Part shown: positions 51,135 to 59,686 of the stretch, one piece after another | Position numbering within the stretch: position 1 is the stretch's first letter | Layout of the letters: the number at the start of each line of letters is the position of its first letter | Origin: Oscillospiraceae bacterium | GTDB lineage: Bacteria; Bacillota; Clostridia; Oscillospirales; Oscillospiraceae | Direction: 5' to 3' | DNA length: 64,000 nucleotides | NCBI GenBank assembly: GCA_022792945.1 | Contig: JAAWBZ010000077.1 | Location: forward strand, 1-64,000 | Program-made: the position numbers and the translations under genes | Notes under the pieces: model-generated | The model's input: only the letters and a program-made list of their open reading frames with translations | Database searches by the model: none | Told to the model about the DNA's origin: nothing

Positions 51135-53579
51135 TCAATCATAGGGATTGACGTCGGCAAAGGCCGTCACGCCCCTGCTTTGGCCGTCTTTCATAAAGAT
51201 TTGCAGCAGATACGCGATCAGGCGGCGCACCTGCCGGGTGTTGGTACAGCTCAGGGTGAGCCGGTATCGATAGCGGTTGTTGACCTTGACCACCGCCGCC
51301 GGGGCAGGCCCCAGCACCTGGATCTTCCAATCCCGGTAGGCCTCCAGCCGGCACATCTGCCAAAGCAGCTCCCGGAAGCGCCGCGCGCCCGCCGCCACCC
51401 GATCCTCGAAGGCCCCGGTGAAGGTCACCACAAACAGGTCCTGAAACGGCGGGCAACCCCGCAGGCGGCGCAGCTCCGTCTCCATCTGGTAAAACCGGTC
51501 GTAGTCCTGCCGCGCTGCCAAAAGAATCACTGCATTCTCCGGCGTCATGGTCTGCACCAGCGCCGTCCCGCTGGACGCGCCCCTTCCGGCGCGTCCCACC
51601 ACCTGGGTAATCATGGAAAATGTGGTCTCCGCCGCGCGGTAGTTGTCCACATACAGCGACAAGTCCGCGTCCAGCACGCCCACCAGCGTCACATTCTCAA
51701 AATTCAGCCCCTTGGCCACCATCTGGGTCCCCACCAGAAGCGGGATTCTCTCCGATTCAAACTTCGCCAGCAGCTTTTCGTGGCTGTTGACGGCCCCCAC
51801 GGTGTCTGCGTCCATGCGCAGCACCGGCGTGTCCGGCAGCAGCGCCGCCAGCTCCTCCACCACCTTCTGCGTGCCGGTGCCGATGGGCTTGAGATGCCCG
51901 CCGCAGACGGGACAGCGCGACGGCAGCGGCTCGGAATGGCCGCAGTAGTGGCACATCAGCCGCTGGTTGGCCGCGTGGTAGGTCAGATGGACGCTGCACC
52001 GCGGACACTGGGGCGCCGCGCCGCATTCCACGCAGACCACGCACCGGCTGGCGCCGCGGCGGTTGAGAAACAAAATGGTCTGCCGCCCGTTCCGGAGGTT
52101 GTCCCGGATGCCGGCCTCCAGCGGCGCGCTGATGGCGGTGGCATTGCCGGCCCTCAGCTCCTCCTTCATATCCACGATCCGCACCTGGGGCAGGTCCCGG
52201 CCGTTGTAGCGGCTCTGGAGGCGGTAGAGGCGGTAGTCGGCCTGCCGCGCATGGTACATGGACTCCACCGAGGGCGTCGCGGACCCCAGCACCACCAGCG
52301 CCCGCTCCCGGAGGCCGCGGAACAGAGCCACCTCCCGTGCGTGGTAACGCGGCGTGTTCTCCGATTTGTAGGTATGCTCCTGCTCCTCGTCCACAATCAG
52401 CAGGCCCAGGTCCTTCAGCGGCGCGAATACCGCCGAGCGGGTCCCCACCACCACCCGGGCCGCGCCGCTGCGGATGCGCTTCCACTCGTCATAGCGCTCC
52501 CCCACCCGCAGTGCACTGTGGAGCACCGCCGCCTGGTCGCCGAAGTGGGCGGCCACCAGGCTCATCAGCTGCGGCGTCAGGCTGATCTCCGGTACCAGCA
52601 GCAGCGCCGTCCGCCCCTGACTGAGGCAGTGGGCGATCAGTTTCAGATACACTGCCGTCTTGCCGCTGCCGGTGACGCCGTACAAAAGCGCCGCGCCGGG
52701 CCGTTCCTCCGCCCACTGGGCGCGCAGGCCCTCCCAGGCCGCCTGCTGTTCCTCCGAGAGCACCAGCGGCCCCGCCGCCGCAGGCCGGATGTCCACCCGG
52801 CGCAGGGTCTCCTCCTCCGAGAAGGCCAGATACCCCAGCTTCTCCAGCCGCCGGAGGGTGGCCATATTGCAGCCGGTAAAATAACAGATCTCCTTGGTGC
52901 TGGCCCGCCCCACGGTACACAGGAGGCGCAGCGCCGCGTACTGCATGGGCGCTGTGCGCCGCTTGCGTTCAGCGTACTCCATAGCCTCCTCCGCCGGCTG
53001 GGCCAGCCCTGCTACGCGCTCGGTCTTGTCGCCCACTCGCCGCAGCAGGTCCGAGCGGGTGGACACCAGCTTCTTTCCCGCCAGATACCGAAGCGCCGCC
53101 TGGAGCGCGTCCTCATCCTCGAACTGACGGCGCAGAAACGGATAGTCCGCGCCTCCGCCCAGCTCCTCCAGCCGCTCCATCACGCAAACCGCCACTGGCT
53201 GGCGCTTGATAGCGCCGCGCCAGTCCCGGTCCGGCGCCATCTCGATATGCTCCACCGCGTGGAACCACAGCCCCGCCGGGAGCATGGCCCGGATGGCGTC
53301 GTAGAAGGTGCAGAAGTACCGCTCCCGGACAAAAGCCGCCGCACGGATGAGCGTCTCGTCCAACACCGGCGTCTCGTCCAGCACCTGGTCAATCCACTTG
53401 AGGCGGGCCTCATCGCCCTCCTCCACCGACAGCACCACGCCCTCGCTCCGGCGGTTGCCCGCGCCGAAGGGCACCGTCACGCGCATCCCCGGCTGTACCG
53501 TCATTTCCGGCGGCACCCGGTAGGAATAGGGCTTATCAATGGCGTAAACCGCGGCGCTGACAGCTATTTTCGCAACCAT
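51135..53579 (-). CDS. priA: Primosomal replication protein N' (PriA helicase)
   Basis: 814 aa. N-terminal 3'-DNA-binding domain, then helicase lobe 1 with Walker A YGVTGSGKTAVYL and VDEEQEHTYK. Zinc-binding cysteines follow (CVVCVECGAAPQCPRC ... CHYCG ... CPVCGG), and helicase lobe 2 has GTQMVAKGLNFENVTLVGVLDAD and VVGRAGRG. Restarts stalled replication forks. Start MVAKIAVSAAVYAIDKPYSY after TAGGGGG. coaBC, often found between rpoZ and priA, is missing here. Confidence 0.96.
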   Translation of the reverse strand: MVAKIAVSAAVYAIDKPYSYRVPPEMTVQPGMRVTVPFGAGNRRSEGVVLSVEEGDEARLKWIDQVLDETPVLDETLIRAAAFVRERYFCTFYDAIRAMLPAGLWFHAVEHIEMAPDRDWRGAIKRQPVAVCVMERLEELGGGADYPFLRRQFEDEDALQAALRYLAGKKLVSTRSDLLRRVGDKTERVAGLAQPAEEAMEYAERKRRTAPMQYAALRLLCTVGRASTKEICYFTGCNMATLRRLEKLGYLAFSEEETLRRVDIRPAAAGPLVLSEEQQAAWEGLRAQWAEERPGAALLYGVTGSGKTAVYLKLIAHCLSQGRTALLLVPEISLTPQLMSLVAAHFGDQAAVLHSALRVGERYDEWKRIRSGAARVVVGTRSAVFAPLKDLGLLIVDEEQEHTYKSENTPRYHAREVALFRGLRERALVVLGSATPSVESMYHARQADYRLYRLQSRYNGRDLPQVRIVDMKEELRAGNATAISAPLEAGIRDNLRNGRQTILFLNRRGASRCVVCVECGAAPQCPRCSVHLTYHAANQRLMCHYCGHSEPLPSRCPVCGGHLKPIGTGTQKVVEELAALLPDTPVLRMDADTVGAVNSHEKLLAKFESERIPLLVGTQMVAKGLNFENVTLVGVLDADLSLYVDNYRAAETTFSMITQVVGRAGRGASSGTALVQTMTPENAVILLAARQDYDRFYQMETELRRLRGCPPFQDLFVVTFTGAFEDRVAAGARRFRELLWQMCRLEAYRDWKIQVLGPAPAAVVKVNNRYRYRLTLSCTNTRQVRRLIAYLLQIFMKDGQSRGVTAFADVNPYD

Positions 53580-53601
53580 CCACCAGCCCCCTAAACACGT
53601 T

Positions 53602-53633
53602 CAAGGCGTAGGCCTCCCAAGCCTGCGCCTTGA
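53602..53633. repeat. Hairpin between rpoZ and priA
   Basis: CAAGGCGTAGGC CTCCCAA GCCTGCGCCTTG, a 12-bp stem with one mismatch and no T run. It may be an RNA-processing or transcript-stability element in the operon. Confidence 0.45.
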
Positions 53634-53643
53634 CGGTCACAAC

Positions 53644-53850
53644 CTATCTCAGATATTCGTCTTTCACCGTCGCGGTCAGCTCGCCGCCTGCCACTTCCTT
53701 GATGGCCAGGGTCACGGGCTTGTCTGAGAGGGCCTCGTGGCGCTTCTCCGACTCAATGGAGATCTGGCGCGCGCGGCGCGCCACCACGTTCACCAGCAGA
53801 TAACGGCTGTCAATGTGCTTCAGAAGCTCACTCATGGGGGGATAAAGCAT
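53644..53850 (-). CDS. rpoZ: RNA polymerase omega subunit
   Basis: 68 aa. MLYPPMSELLKHIDSRYLLVNVVARRARQI matches the omega N-terminal helix, and SDKPVTLAIKEVAGGEL the second half. Stabilises beta-prime assembly. It starts 1 bp after gmk, the conserved gmk-rpoZ pair. Confidence 0.95.
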   Translation of the reverse strand: MLYPPMSELLKHIDSRYLLVNVVARRARQISIESEKRHEALSDKPVTLAIKEVAGGELTATVKDEYLR

Positions 53851-53851
53851 A

Positions 53852-54451
53852 TTATCGTTCCTCCTTCAGGTAATCCAGGCGGATATGGGCCCTGCATTTT
53901 TCCGCCAGCATGATCGCCTCGATCTCCGCCGCGGCGTGGCCCACGTCGTCATTGACGACGATGTAATCATATTTCTGCGCCTGCTGATACTCCCACCGCG
54001 CCCGTTCCAGCCGGGCCTCGATCTTGTCCTGGGCCGTGTCGCCGCGGCCGCGGAGGCGGCGCTCGATCTCGGAGAAGGACGGCGCGGCCATGAAGATCAG
54101 CGTCGCGTCCGGCCGGCGCTGCTGCACCTGCAGCGCGCCGCAGGGCTCGATGTCCAGCAGCACGTCCACGCCATCCTCCAGCATCCGGTTGATGGGGCCC
54201 TCGGGCGTGCCGTAGCAATTGCCCACATACTCCGCATGCTCCAGCAGCTCGTTGCGCTCCAGCATCTCCTGGAACTGCCGGCGCGTGATGAAATAGTAGC
54301 TTTCGCCCTCCACCTCCCCGGGGCGCATCTCCCGCGTCGTCACCGACACGGAAAAGCGCAGGCTCGGATGCCGCCGCATGACCTCGTGGACGGCGGTGCT
54401 TTTTCCGACGCCGGAAGGGCCGGAGAGTACATACAGTTTACCCCTTGTCAT
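53852..54451 (-). CDS. gmk: Guanylate kinase
   Basis: 199 aa. P-loop [16 protein letters not shown]-binding [20 protein letters not shown], and [13 protein letters not shown] (usual DIDVQGA becomes DIEPCGA). It phosphorylates GMP to GDP. Overlaps remA by 4 bp (ATGA) and is followed by rpoZ. The DIEPCG variant keeps the acidic metal-side residue. Confidence 0.95.
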   Translation of the reverse strand: MTRGKLYVLSGPSGVGKSTAVHEVMRRHPSLRFSVSVTTREMRPGEVEGESYYFITRRQFQEMLERNELLEHAEYVGNCYGTPEGPINRMLEDGVDVLLDIEPCGALQVQQRRPDATLIFMAAPSFSEIERRLRGRGDTAQDKIEARLERARWEYQQAQKYDYIVVNDDVGHAAAEIEAIMLAEKCRAHIRLDYLKEER

Positions 54452-54720
54452 GCCTCGTCAGTCTCCTCTTCTGTGGGTTCCAGGTTTTTATCGTTCATGC
54501 GGCCCGCCACCGTCTCCGGCAGAATGGCCGACAGGATCACATGATCCGTATCCATGATGATAACCGCCCGGGTCCGCCGCCCATAGGTAGCGTCGATGAG
54601 CATCCCGCGGTCGCGCGCCTCCTGGATGATGCGCTTGATGGGCGCGGACTCCGGCGAGACGATGGCAATCAGGCGCGCGGCAGAGATCATATTGCCAAAT
54701 CCGATGTTGATCAGCTTCAC
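54448..54720 (-). CDS. remA: Extracellular matrix regulator RemA/YlzA (DUF370)
   Basis: 90 aa. [36 protein letters not shown] and [21 protein letters not shown] are RemA hallmarks. In B. subtilis RemA is a ring-forming DNA-binding activator of matrix and osmoprotectant genes. The start was set to GTG (VKLINIG) after GGAGGGG; the GTG used in the ORF track lies within this RBS. The tail beyond residue 75 is acidic. Confidence 0.93.
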   Translation of the reverse strand: MKLINIGFGNMISAARLIAIVSPESAPIKRIIQEARDRGMLIDATYGRRTRAVIIMDTDHVILSAILPETVAGRMNDKNLEPTEEETDEA

Positions 54721-54731
54721 AGGCCCCTCCG

Positions 54732-55607
54732 TCACTCGATATTCTGCGTCTGTTCCCGGATCTTCTCCAGCTCCGCCTTGATCTCCACCACCACCCGGGC
54801 CTGCTCAATGTCGCTGCCCTTGGAGCCGATGGTGTTGGCCTCCCGGTTCATCTCCTGGAGCAGGAAGTCCAGCTTCCGCCCGATGGCTCCGCCGCCGTCC
54901 AGCATAGCCTCCATCTGCGAGAGATGGCTGCGCAGGCGGACAGTCTCTTCGTCCACGGCGATCTTGTCGGCATAGAGGGCCGCCTCGGTAAGGATGCGGC
55001 TCTCGTCAATGTTCTGGTTCCCCAACACCTCCCGGATGCGGGCGGTGAGCTTGGCGCGGTATTCCGCCAGCGTCACGGGGCTTCTGGCCTCCACCTGCGC
55101 GGTGAAGCCGCGGATGGTCTCCACCCGGGCGCGCAGGTCCCGGGCCAGAGCCTGTCCCTCGGCGGCGCGCATGGCGTCATAGGCCTCCAGGGCGCGGCCC
55201 ACCACCTCCAGGATGCCGGAGAGCACCGCCGTCTCGTCCATCTCCGGCTTTTCCACCACAAAGACGTCCGGGAACCGGGCCAGCACCGCAGCAGAGATAT
55301 CGTCCCGGACGCCATACTCCTCCACAAGGATCCGCAGGGCGCCGAGGTAGCCCTCCAGCACCGGCCGGTTGACCGAAACGGTCCCACCGCCGCCCCCGGC
55401 GCTGCCCGCGGAGATGTAAACATCCACCTTGCCGCGGGCAACGGTCTCCTTCACCCGCTGCTTCACCGCGTCCTCGGCAAAGGCAAAGGCCCGCGGCAGC
55501 TTGACGCCGCAGTCCAGATAGCGGTTGTTGACCGAGCGGACCTCCACCGTCAGCTCCCGGCCGTCCACCGTCCCCGATGCCCGGCCATAGCCGGTCATAC
55601 TTTTCAT
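54732..55607 (-). CDS. YicC/YloC family endoribonuclease-like protein
   Basis: 291 aa. [38 protein letters not shown] is the diagnostic N-terminus. The C-terminal DUF1732 is present as [21 protein letters not shown]. The family has been shown to act on RNA in E. coli (YicC) and B. subtilis (YloC). Start after GGGAGAGGCTTTG. First of the conserved yicC-remA-gmk-rpoZ set; a hairpin separates it from cdaR. Confidence 0.94.
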   Translation of the reverse strand: MKSMTGYGRASGTVDGRELTVEVRSVNNRYLDCGVKLPRAFAFAEDAVKQRVKETVARGKVDVYISAGSAGGGGGTVSVNRPVLEGYLGALRILVEEYGVRDDISAAVLARFPDVFVVEKPEMDETAVLSGILEVVGRALEAYDAMRAAEGQALARDLRARVETIRGFTAQVEARSPVTLAEYRAKLTARIREVLGNQNIDESRILTEAALYADKIAVDEETVRLRSHLSQMEAMLDGGGAIGRKLDFLLQEMNREANTIGSKGSDIEQARVVVEIKAELEKIREQTQNIE

Positions 55608-55647
55608 CAAAGCCTCTCCCCTCCAAAGCGCCGGCGCACCGGCTGAG

Positions 55648-55682
55648 ATTCCCACGGCAGACCTGCTGCCGTGGGAATTTTC
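55648..55682. terminator. Hairpin between cdaR and yicC
   Basis: ATTCCCACGGCAG ACCTG CTGCCGTGGGAAT. On the minus strand only a weak T tail follows, so partial readthrough from cdaAR into yicC is likely. Confidence 0.6.
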
Positions 55683-55691
55683 TGTCTGGCG

Positions 55692-56951
55692 TCAGCCGTC
55701 CTCCGGCTCCGGCGTCCGTTCCAGGGTGATGACCGCGCTGTAGGCCCCCAGCGCCGCCGCGCCGCCGCTGCCTGTGATCTCAATCGTCACCGGCACATTC
55801 TGTGCGCCCAGGTTCAGCGCCGAGGCGTCGATCACCGCCCGGACGTTCTCTGCGCTGATGCGCTCCACCGCCGCGATGGGGCCGCGGATAGTCACGGGAA
55901 TGCGGATGGTCAGCACATTGGTGTCAAAGCCGTCCGGCTTGTTGACCACACTGAACTCCGTCACCTCCACGGTCTTGGTGCTCAGTCGGTTGCTGTTGAT
56001 GCGCACGTCCACATGGACCGTACTCAGGTCCGCCACGTTGATCAGCTCGTCGTTGGGCAGCGTCACGGGCACGTCCTCCGTCATCGGCTCCATCAGCGCC
56101 GCCAGGTCGTACTGTGCCACCACGATCTGGTTTGTCTTCTCCAGGATCTCCCGGTCGCCGGAGATGGTGATCGTTCTGGGCTCGCAGGACCACACCACAT
56201 CCTCGGCCTTGGCCCCGCCGCCGGCGATCAGCTCCACCACCAGCGGCACCTCCTTCATGGGCAGCACCGGCTGGCGCAGCTCAATGGCGTCGATGGGCAG
56301 GCCGTCCACCGTGGCGGCGATGTCCTCGGACTCCACCGTCTCGCCGTTTTCGTCGATGAGTGCGAAGGGGCACGACTGGATTACCGTTTCGCTCAGCTCG
56401 TTCTGCTCCAGGATCACCTGGGCATAGCTGACCTGGTTGACCACGGCCTCCGGTCCCTCCAGCAGGATTTCCCGGGGTGTGCACTCCAGCGCCGAGGCGT
56501 AGTACCCCTCGGCTACGGAGCCGTTCAAGATGCCGCGCACCGGCACGGACTTCTTAATAAAGCGCTCCACGGTGAACTCGATCTCCCGCGGCGTGCCGTA
56601 GGCGTTGACATCGATACTGGAAACCCCCTGGGGGTAGGCCACGGTGTAGGGGTAGCTGTACTGCCCCGGCTTCTTGATCCGCGTCACGTCCACCACCACC
56701 GACAAGTTTTCCGACGAGAGCTTGGAGAGCGTCGTGCGGCTGCACGTGACCCGCAGGTCCACCGTGGTATCGGCCCCGGCGGTGATGACCAGATTGGAAT
56801 CCTCCCGGATCTGGTCCGCGCCGGAGAAGGTGACGGAAATATTGTCAATGGGCTGGTTGGAGACCTCCTGGTTCACCACCGTGACCACATAGAGCCACAG
56901 GGCCAGAGACGCCGCCAGCGCGATGGAGAAGGAAAGGATCTTACTTTTCAC
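55692..56951 (-). CDS. cdaR: CdaR-like YbbR-domain protein
   Basis: 419 aa. One N-terminal membrane helix (ILSFSIALAASLALWLYVV), then four or so YbbR repeats recognisable by recurring VPV and hydrophobic beta patterns on the outside of the membrane. CdaR binds and modulates the CdaA diadenylate cyclase. Starts inside the last 11 bases of cdaA. glmM, which usually follows cdaR, is not present. Confidence 0.92.
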   Translation of the reverse strand: MKSKILSFSIALAASLALWLYVVTVVNQEVSNQPIDNISVTFSGADQIREDSNLVITAGADTTVDLRVTCSRTTLSKLSSENLSVVVDVTRIKKPGQYSYPYTVAYPQGVSSIDVNAYGTPREIEFTVERFIKKSVPVRGILNGSVAEGYYASALECTPREILLEGPEAVVNQVSYAQVILEQNELSETVIQSCPFALIDENGETVESEDIAATVDGLPIDAIELRQPVLPMKEVPLVVELIAGGGAKAEDVVWSCEPRTITISGDREILEKTNQIVVAQYDLAALMEPMTEDVPVTLPNDELINVADLSTVHVDVRINSNRLSTKTVEVTEFSVVNKPDGFDTNVLTIRIPVTIRGPIAAVERISAENVRAVIDASALNLGAQNVPVTIEITGSGGAAALGAYSAVITLERTPEPEDG

Positions 56952-57813
56952 GGCGATCCCCCTTTCTCGTCAGCCGGCCGCGGAAACGCTCGTAGAAATT
57001 GGCGGGCTTCCGATCCTCCTGCCCGTTGACCAGCTCGTTGGTCAGCAGACGCTCCAGCGTCCGCGGCGCCAGATGCCGCTTGAGCATCCCGCCCAGCGCT
57101 GCGGAGATGGTGCCGGTCTCCTCGGAGACGATCACCACCACAGCGTCAGAAGACTCGCTCATGCCGATGCCCGCCCGGTGGCGGGTGCCCAGGTCGCTGC
57201 TCAGGTGCGTGTTCTCCGACAGCGGCAGAACACATCCCGCCGCGGCCACGCGGCCCCGGCGCAATATCACCGCGCCGTCGTGCAGGGCGGCCTTGGGGAA
57301 AAAGATGTTGCGGAGCAGTTCGTCGGAGATGCTGGCGTCCAGCACGGTGCCGGTCTTGAAATACTCGTCCAGGAGCATATTCCGCTCAAAGACGATCAGC
57401 GCGCCGGTCCTGGTCTTGGACATGCTCTCGCAGGCGGTGACCACGGCCTCAATGGCGCGGTCCACCTCCTGGGACTCCCCGCGCCCCGCGCCGACGATCT
57501 CCTTGAGGGACTTGCTGCCCACCCGCTCGAGAAAGCGCCGCAGCTCCGGCTGGAACATGATAACCAGGGCGATGAAGCCGATCTCCATGATCCGGCTGAG
57601 GATGAAGTAGAGCGAATTCATATGCAGCACGCTGGTCACCCACGTAACCACCAGCAGCAGCACAATGCTCTTGGCGATCCGCGAGGTCCTGGTGGCGCGG
57701 ATCATGGAGATCACCTTGTAGAGCAGGCAGGCCACCACCAAAATGTCCACCACATCAATCAATTTAATTGTCATCAGGGATGTTAAAAAGCCGTTGAACA
57801 GTGTGGTCGTCAT
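56941..57813 (-). CDS. cdaA: Diadenylate cyclase CdaA
   Basis: 290 aa. Three membrane helices in the first 85 residues, then a DisA_N cyclase domain with the two active-site motifs, DGA (AALHDGAVI) and RHR (GTRHRAGIG). Makes c-di-AMP from two ATP, controlling potassium, osmolyte and cell-wall homeostasis. It has a strong promoter (TTGCCT-17-TATAAT) that may drive the whole downstream housekeeping series. The last 40 residues are basic. Confidence 0.96.
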   Translation of the reverse strand: MTTTLFNGFLTSLMTIKLIDVVDILVVACLLYKVISMIRATRTSRIAKSIVLLLVVTWVTSVLHMNSLYFILSRIMEIGFIALVIMFQPELRRFLERVGSKSLKEIVGAGRGESQEVDRAIEAVVTACESMSKTRTGALIVFERNMLLDEYFKTGTVLDASISDELLRNIFFPKAALHDGAVILRRGRVAAAGCVLPLSENTHLSSDLGTRHRAGIGMSESSDAVVVIVSEETGTISAALGGMLKRHLAPRTLERLLTNELVNGQEDRKPANFYERFRGRLTRKGDRREK

Positions 57814-57850
57814 CTTTGGTCCTTCCCCCGCTTTGGCTTATATCTAATTG

Positions 57851-57879
57851 ATTATACTCCAAAATCCTTCCAAAGGCAA
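57851..57879 (-). promoter_or_regulatory. cdaA operon promoter
   Basis: Minus strand TTGCCT, 17 bp, TATAAT, 37 bp before the cdaA start. Confidence 0.7.
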
Positions 57880-57914
57880 GTATTATCCGGTAAGATTTTG
57901 GTAGACCCCTAAAT

Positions 57915-59018
57915 TTATTGCAGCGCCGCCAGCGCCCATGCAGCCCGCCGGACATCCTCGGAGCTGTTGAAGTCGGAAAAGCTCAGACGGATGGTGCCGC
58001 TCTCCAGGGTCCCGGCGCTCTCGTGGGCCAGCGGCGCGCAGTGCAGCCCCGCCCGGACCGCCACGCCCCGCCGCGCCAGCTGCGCCGCCGCCGTCTCGCA
58101 GTCTGCCCCCGCCGCCGTCACCGACAGAACGCCGGTCTGGCCGGGGCCGCAGTAGAGCCGTAGGCCGTCCAGGCGGGACAGCCGCTCCGTCAGCTGCCGC
58201 AGCAGCGCCTGCTCCCGCCGCAGAATCGCCGCGGGCGTGCGGCGGAGGACGTAGGCGATGCCCGCCGCCAGGCCGCAGATGCCCGGGACGTTGTGCGTCC
58301 CGGCCTCGGCGGCATCGGGCGGGTCCTCGGGCATGGAGAACAGGCGCGACTGGCTCCCGGTGCCGCCCTCGATCAGGGGCTTCGGCGCGCGGCCGCACAG
58401 GAGAATGCCCGTCCCCTGGGGACCATACAGCCCCTTGTGGCCAGGCATGGCGATGAAGGCCGCGCCCAGGTTCCTCAGCGACACCGGCAGCGCCCCCGCC
58501 GACTGGGCGGCGTCCACGATCAGCGGCACGCCCCGCCGGGCGCAGAGGGCGGCGATCTCCTCGATGGGCAGGCGGTAGCCGAACACGTTAGAGACGTGGG
58601 TACAGACCACCGCCTTTGTCCCGGGGATGACTGCCCGCTCAAAGTCCCGCAGCGTGTCCGCCGGGTCGAACAGCCGCCGCCCCGCCGCCGTCACCTGTGC
58701 CCCCAGGGCGTGGAGGGGGCGCATGACGGCGTTGTGCTCAAAGCCGGAAACCACCACCGCGTCCCCCGGCCCAACCAAAGATTTGATGGCGATATTCAGC
58801 GCGTGGGTGGCGTTCAGAGTGAACGCCACCTGCTCCGGCTCCGCCTCAAAGAGCCGGCCCGCCAGCTCCCGGCAGCGGTAGACGGCCTCCGCCGCGCCCA
58901 TGGCCGCCGGATAGCCGCCCCGCCCCGGCGAGGCATAGCGCCCCATGGCCTGGGCCACCGCCTGGACCACCTGCGGCGGCTTCCGGAGGGTGGTGGCGCC
59001 GTTATCCAGGTAGGTCAT
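57915..59018 (-). CDS. Class-V aminotransferase / cysteine desulfurase family protein
   Basis: 367 aa PLP enzyme. MTYLDNGATTLRKPPQVV, FTLNATHALNIAI, VIVSGFEHNAVM-like GFEHNAVMRP, THVSNVFGYRLPI, VDAAQSAGALPV, PLP-lysine in MPGHKGLYGPQG, and a late Cys in RAGLHCAPLAH. These fit the SufS/CsdA-like branch seen in clostridia next to DUF3343. It probably mobilises sulfur (or selenium) from cysteine (or selenocysteine). Overlaps the DUF3343 gene by 4 bp. Confidence 0.9.
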   Translation of the reverse strand: MTYLDNGATTLRKPPQVVQAVAQAMGRYASPGRGGYPAAMGAAEAVYRCRELAGRLFEAEPEQVAFTLNATHALNIAIKSLVGPGDAVVVSGFEHNAVMRPLHALGAQVTAAGRRLFDPADTLRDFERAVIPGTKAVVCTHVSNVFGYRLPIEEIAALCARRGVPLIVDAAQSAGALPVSLRNLGAAFIAMPGHKGLYGPQGTGILLCGRAPKPLIEGGTGSQSRLFSMPEDPPDAAEAGTHNVPGICGLAAGIAYVLRRTPAAILRREQALLRQLTERLSRLDGLRLYCGPGQTGVLSVTAAGADCETAAAQLARRGVAVRAGLHCAPLAHESAGTLESGTIRLSFSDFNSSEDVRRAAWALAALQ

Positions 59019-59269
59019 AGGCCGATCTCCTGATACTGCCCGCCGCCGTCCAGCTGGTAAACCCGCTGGAAGCCGATCTCATTCTGCCGCAGCGCCTCCA
59101 CCGCCTGCGCGCCCAGCTCCTGCCGGAGCCGCAGGGCATAGCCGCACCCCTGGGCCGAGAGGACCTTGGGCGTGCGCAGCAGCTGATGGTGGAGTCCGAT
59201 GCTATCGAGAAGTCTCGATCCCCGCTGGGCGCGGGTGATGGACCGAAACGTGATATAGTAGTCAAACAT
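59015..59269 (-). CDS. DUF3343 putative Se/S carrier-like protein
   Basis: 84 aa. YYITFRSITRAQRGSRLLDSIGLHHQLLRTPKVLSAQGCGYALRL matches DUF3343, with the conserved Cys in the GCGYALR motif. The family is thought to act as a sulfur or selenium carrier beside class-V aminotransferases. Start codon shared on an ATGA junction with the downstream aminotransferase. No yedF or selD is present in the window. Confidence 0.88.
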   Translation of the reverse strand: MFDYYITFRSITRAQRGSRLLDSIGLHHQLLRTPKVLSAQGCGYALRLRQELGAQAVEALRQNEIGFQRVYQLDGGGQYQEIGL

Positions 59270-59387
59270 AGGTCATTCCCTCCCGCTCTATCGTATGCGC
59301 CAGCCCCGCGGGACGCGACAGACGGCGCCCGCTGGCGGCGGTACGCCCTGGCATTCACAAAAAATTTACAAATTTCTCAAAAATCCA

Positions 59388-59415
59388 TTGACAATCGGGA
59401 AAAAACTCCTATAAT
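59388..59415 (+). promoter_or_regulatory. Promoter of the lysine-riboswitch transcript
   Basis: TTGACA, 16 bp, TATAAT; transcription would begin close to the first riboswitch nucleotide. Confidence 0.85.
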
Positions 59416-59426
59416 AAAGCCAACAA

Positions 59427-59600
59427 GCATATGATAGAGGCGCGGAACGCATCAGTAGGCCCCGCAGACCGGCAGGCACCGGGGGCTGAAAGGGCTTTCT
59501 GCCGAAGCGTTTGCGGTCTGCCTGGGCCGCAGGCCGCTGGGCCGTCGGAGAATATCCGCCGGACTGTCACGAAAGTGGAGCGCTGTCATGCGATATGGCC
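59427..59600 (+). promoter_or_regulatory. Lysine riboswitch (L box)
   Basis: Conserved L-box strings appear in order: GATAGAGGCGCGGAACGC ATCAGTA, CTGCCGAAGC, CCGCTGGGCCGTCGG, GGACTGTCACGAAAGTGGAGCGCT. Closing helix P1 forms between CATGATAG-like 5' (59428-59438) and CTGTCATG 3' (59583-59590). An internal arm pairs GCAGACC with GGTCTGC. An intrinsic terminator follows, so lysine binding should stop transcription. Confidence 0.93.
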
Positions 59601-59621
59601 CGGACCCGTTCACAGGGAGAA

Positions 59622-59669
59622 AAGTCATGGATGCAGCAACGGCCGCTGCGTGCATGGCTTAGTTTTTTT
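59622..59669 (+). terminator. Riboswitch-controlled intrinsic terminator
   Basis: AAGTCATGGATGCAGC / GCTGCGTGCATGGCTT stem (one mismatch, one G-U) followed by AGTTTTTTT. It lies between the aptamer and the transporter RBS. Confidence 0.85.
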
Positions 59670-59686
59670 GTGAAGGGGTCCTACAT

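Noticed and set aside
51117-53594. 825-aa plus-strand ORF antisense to priA
   Set aside because: It mirrors the whole of priA, has Arg/His/Leu-rich low-complexity composition and no recognisable domain. It is a by-product of high third-position GC.
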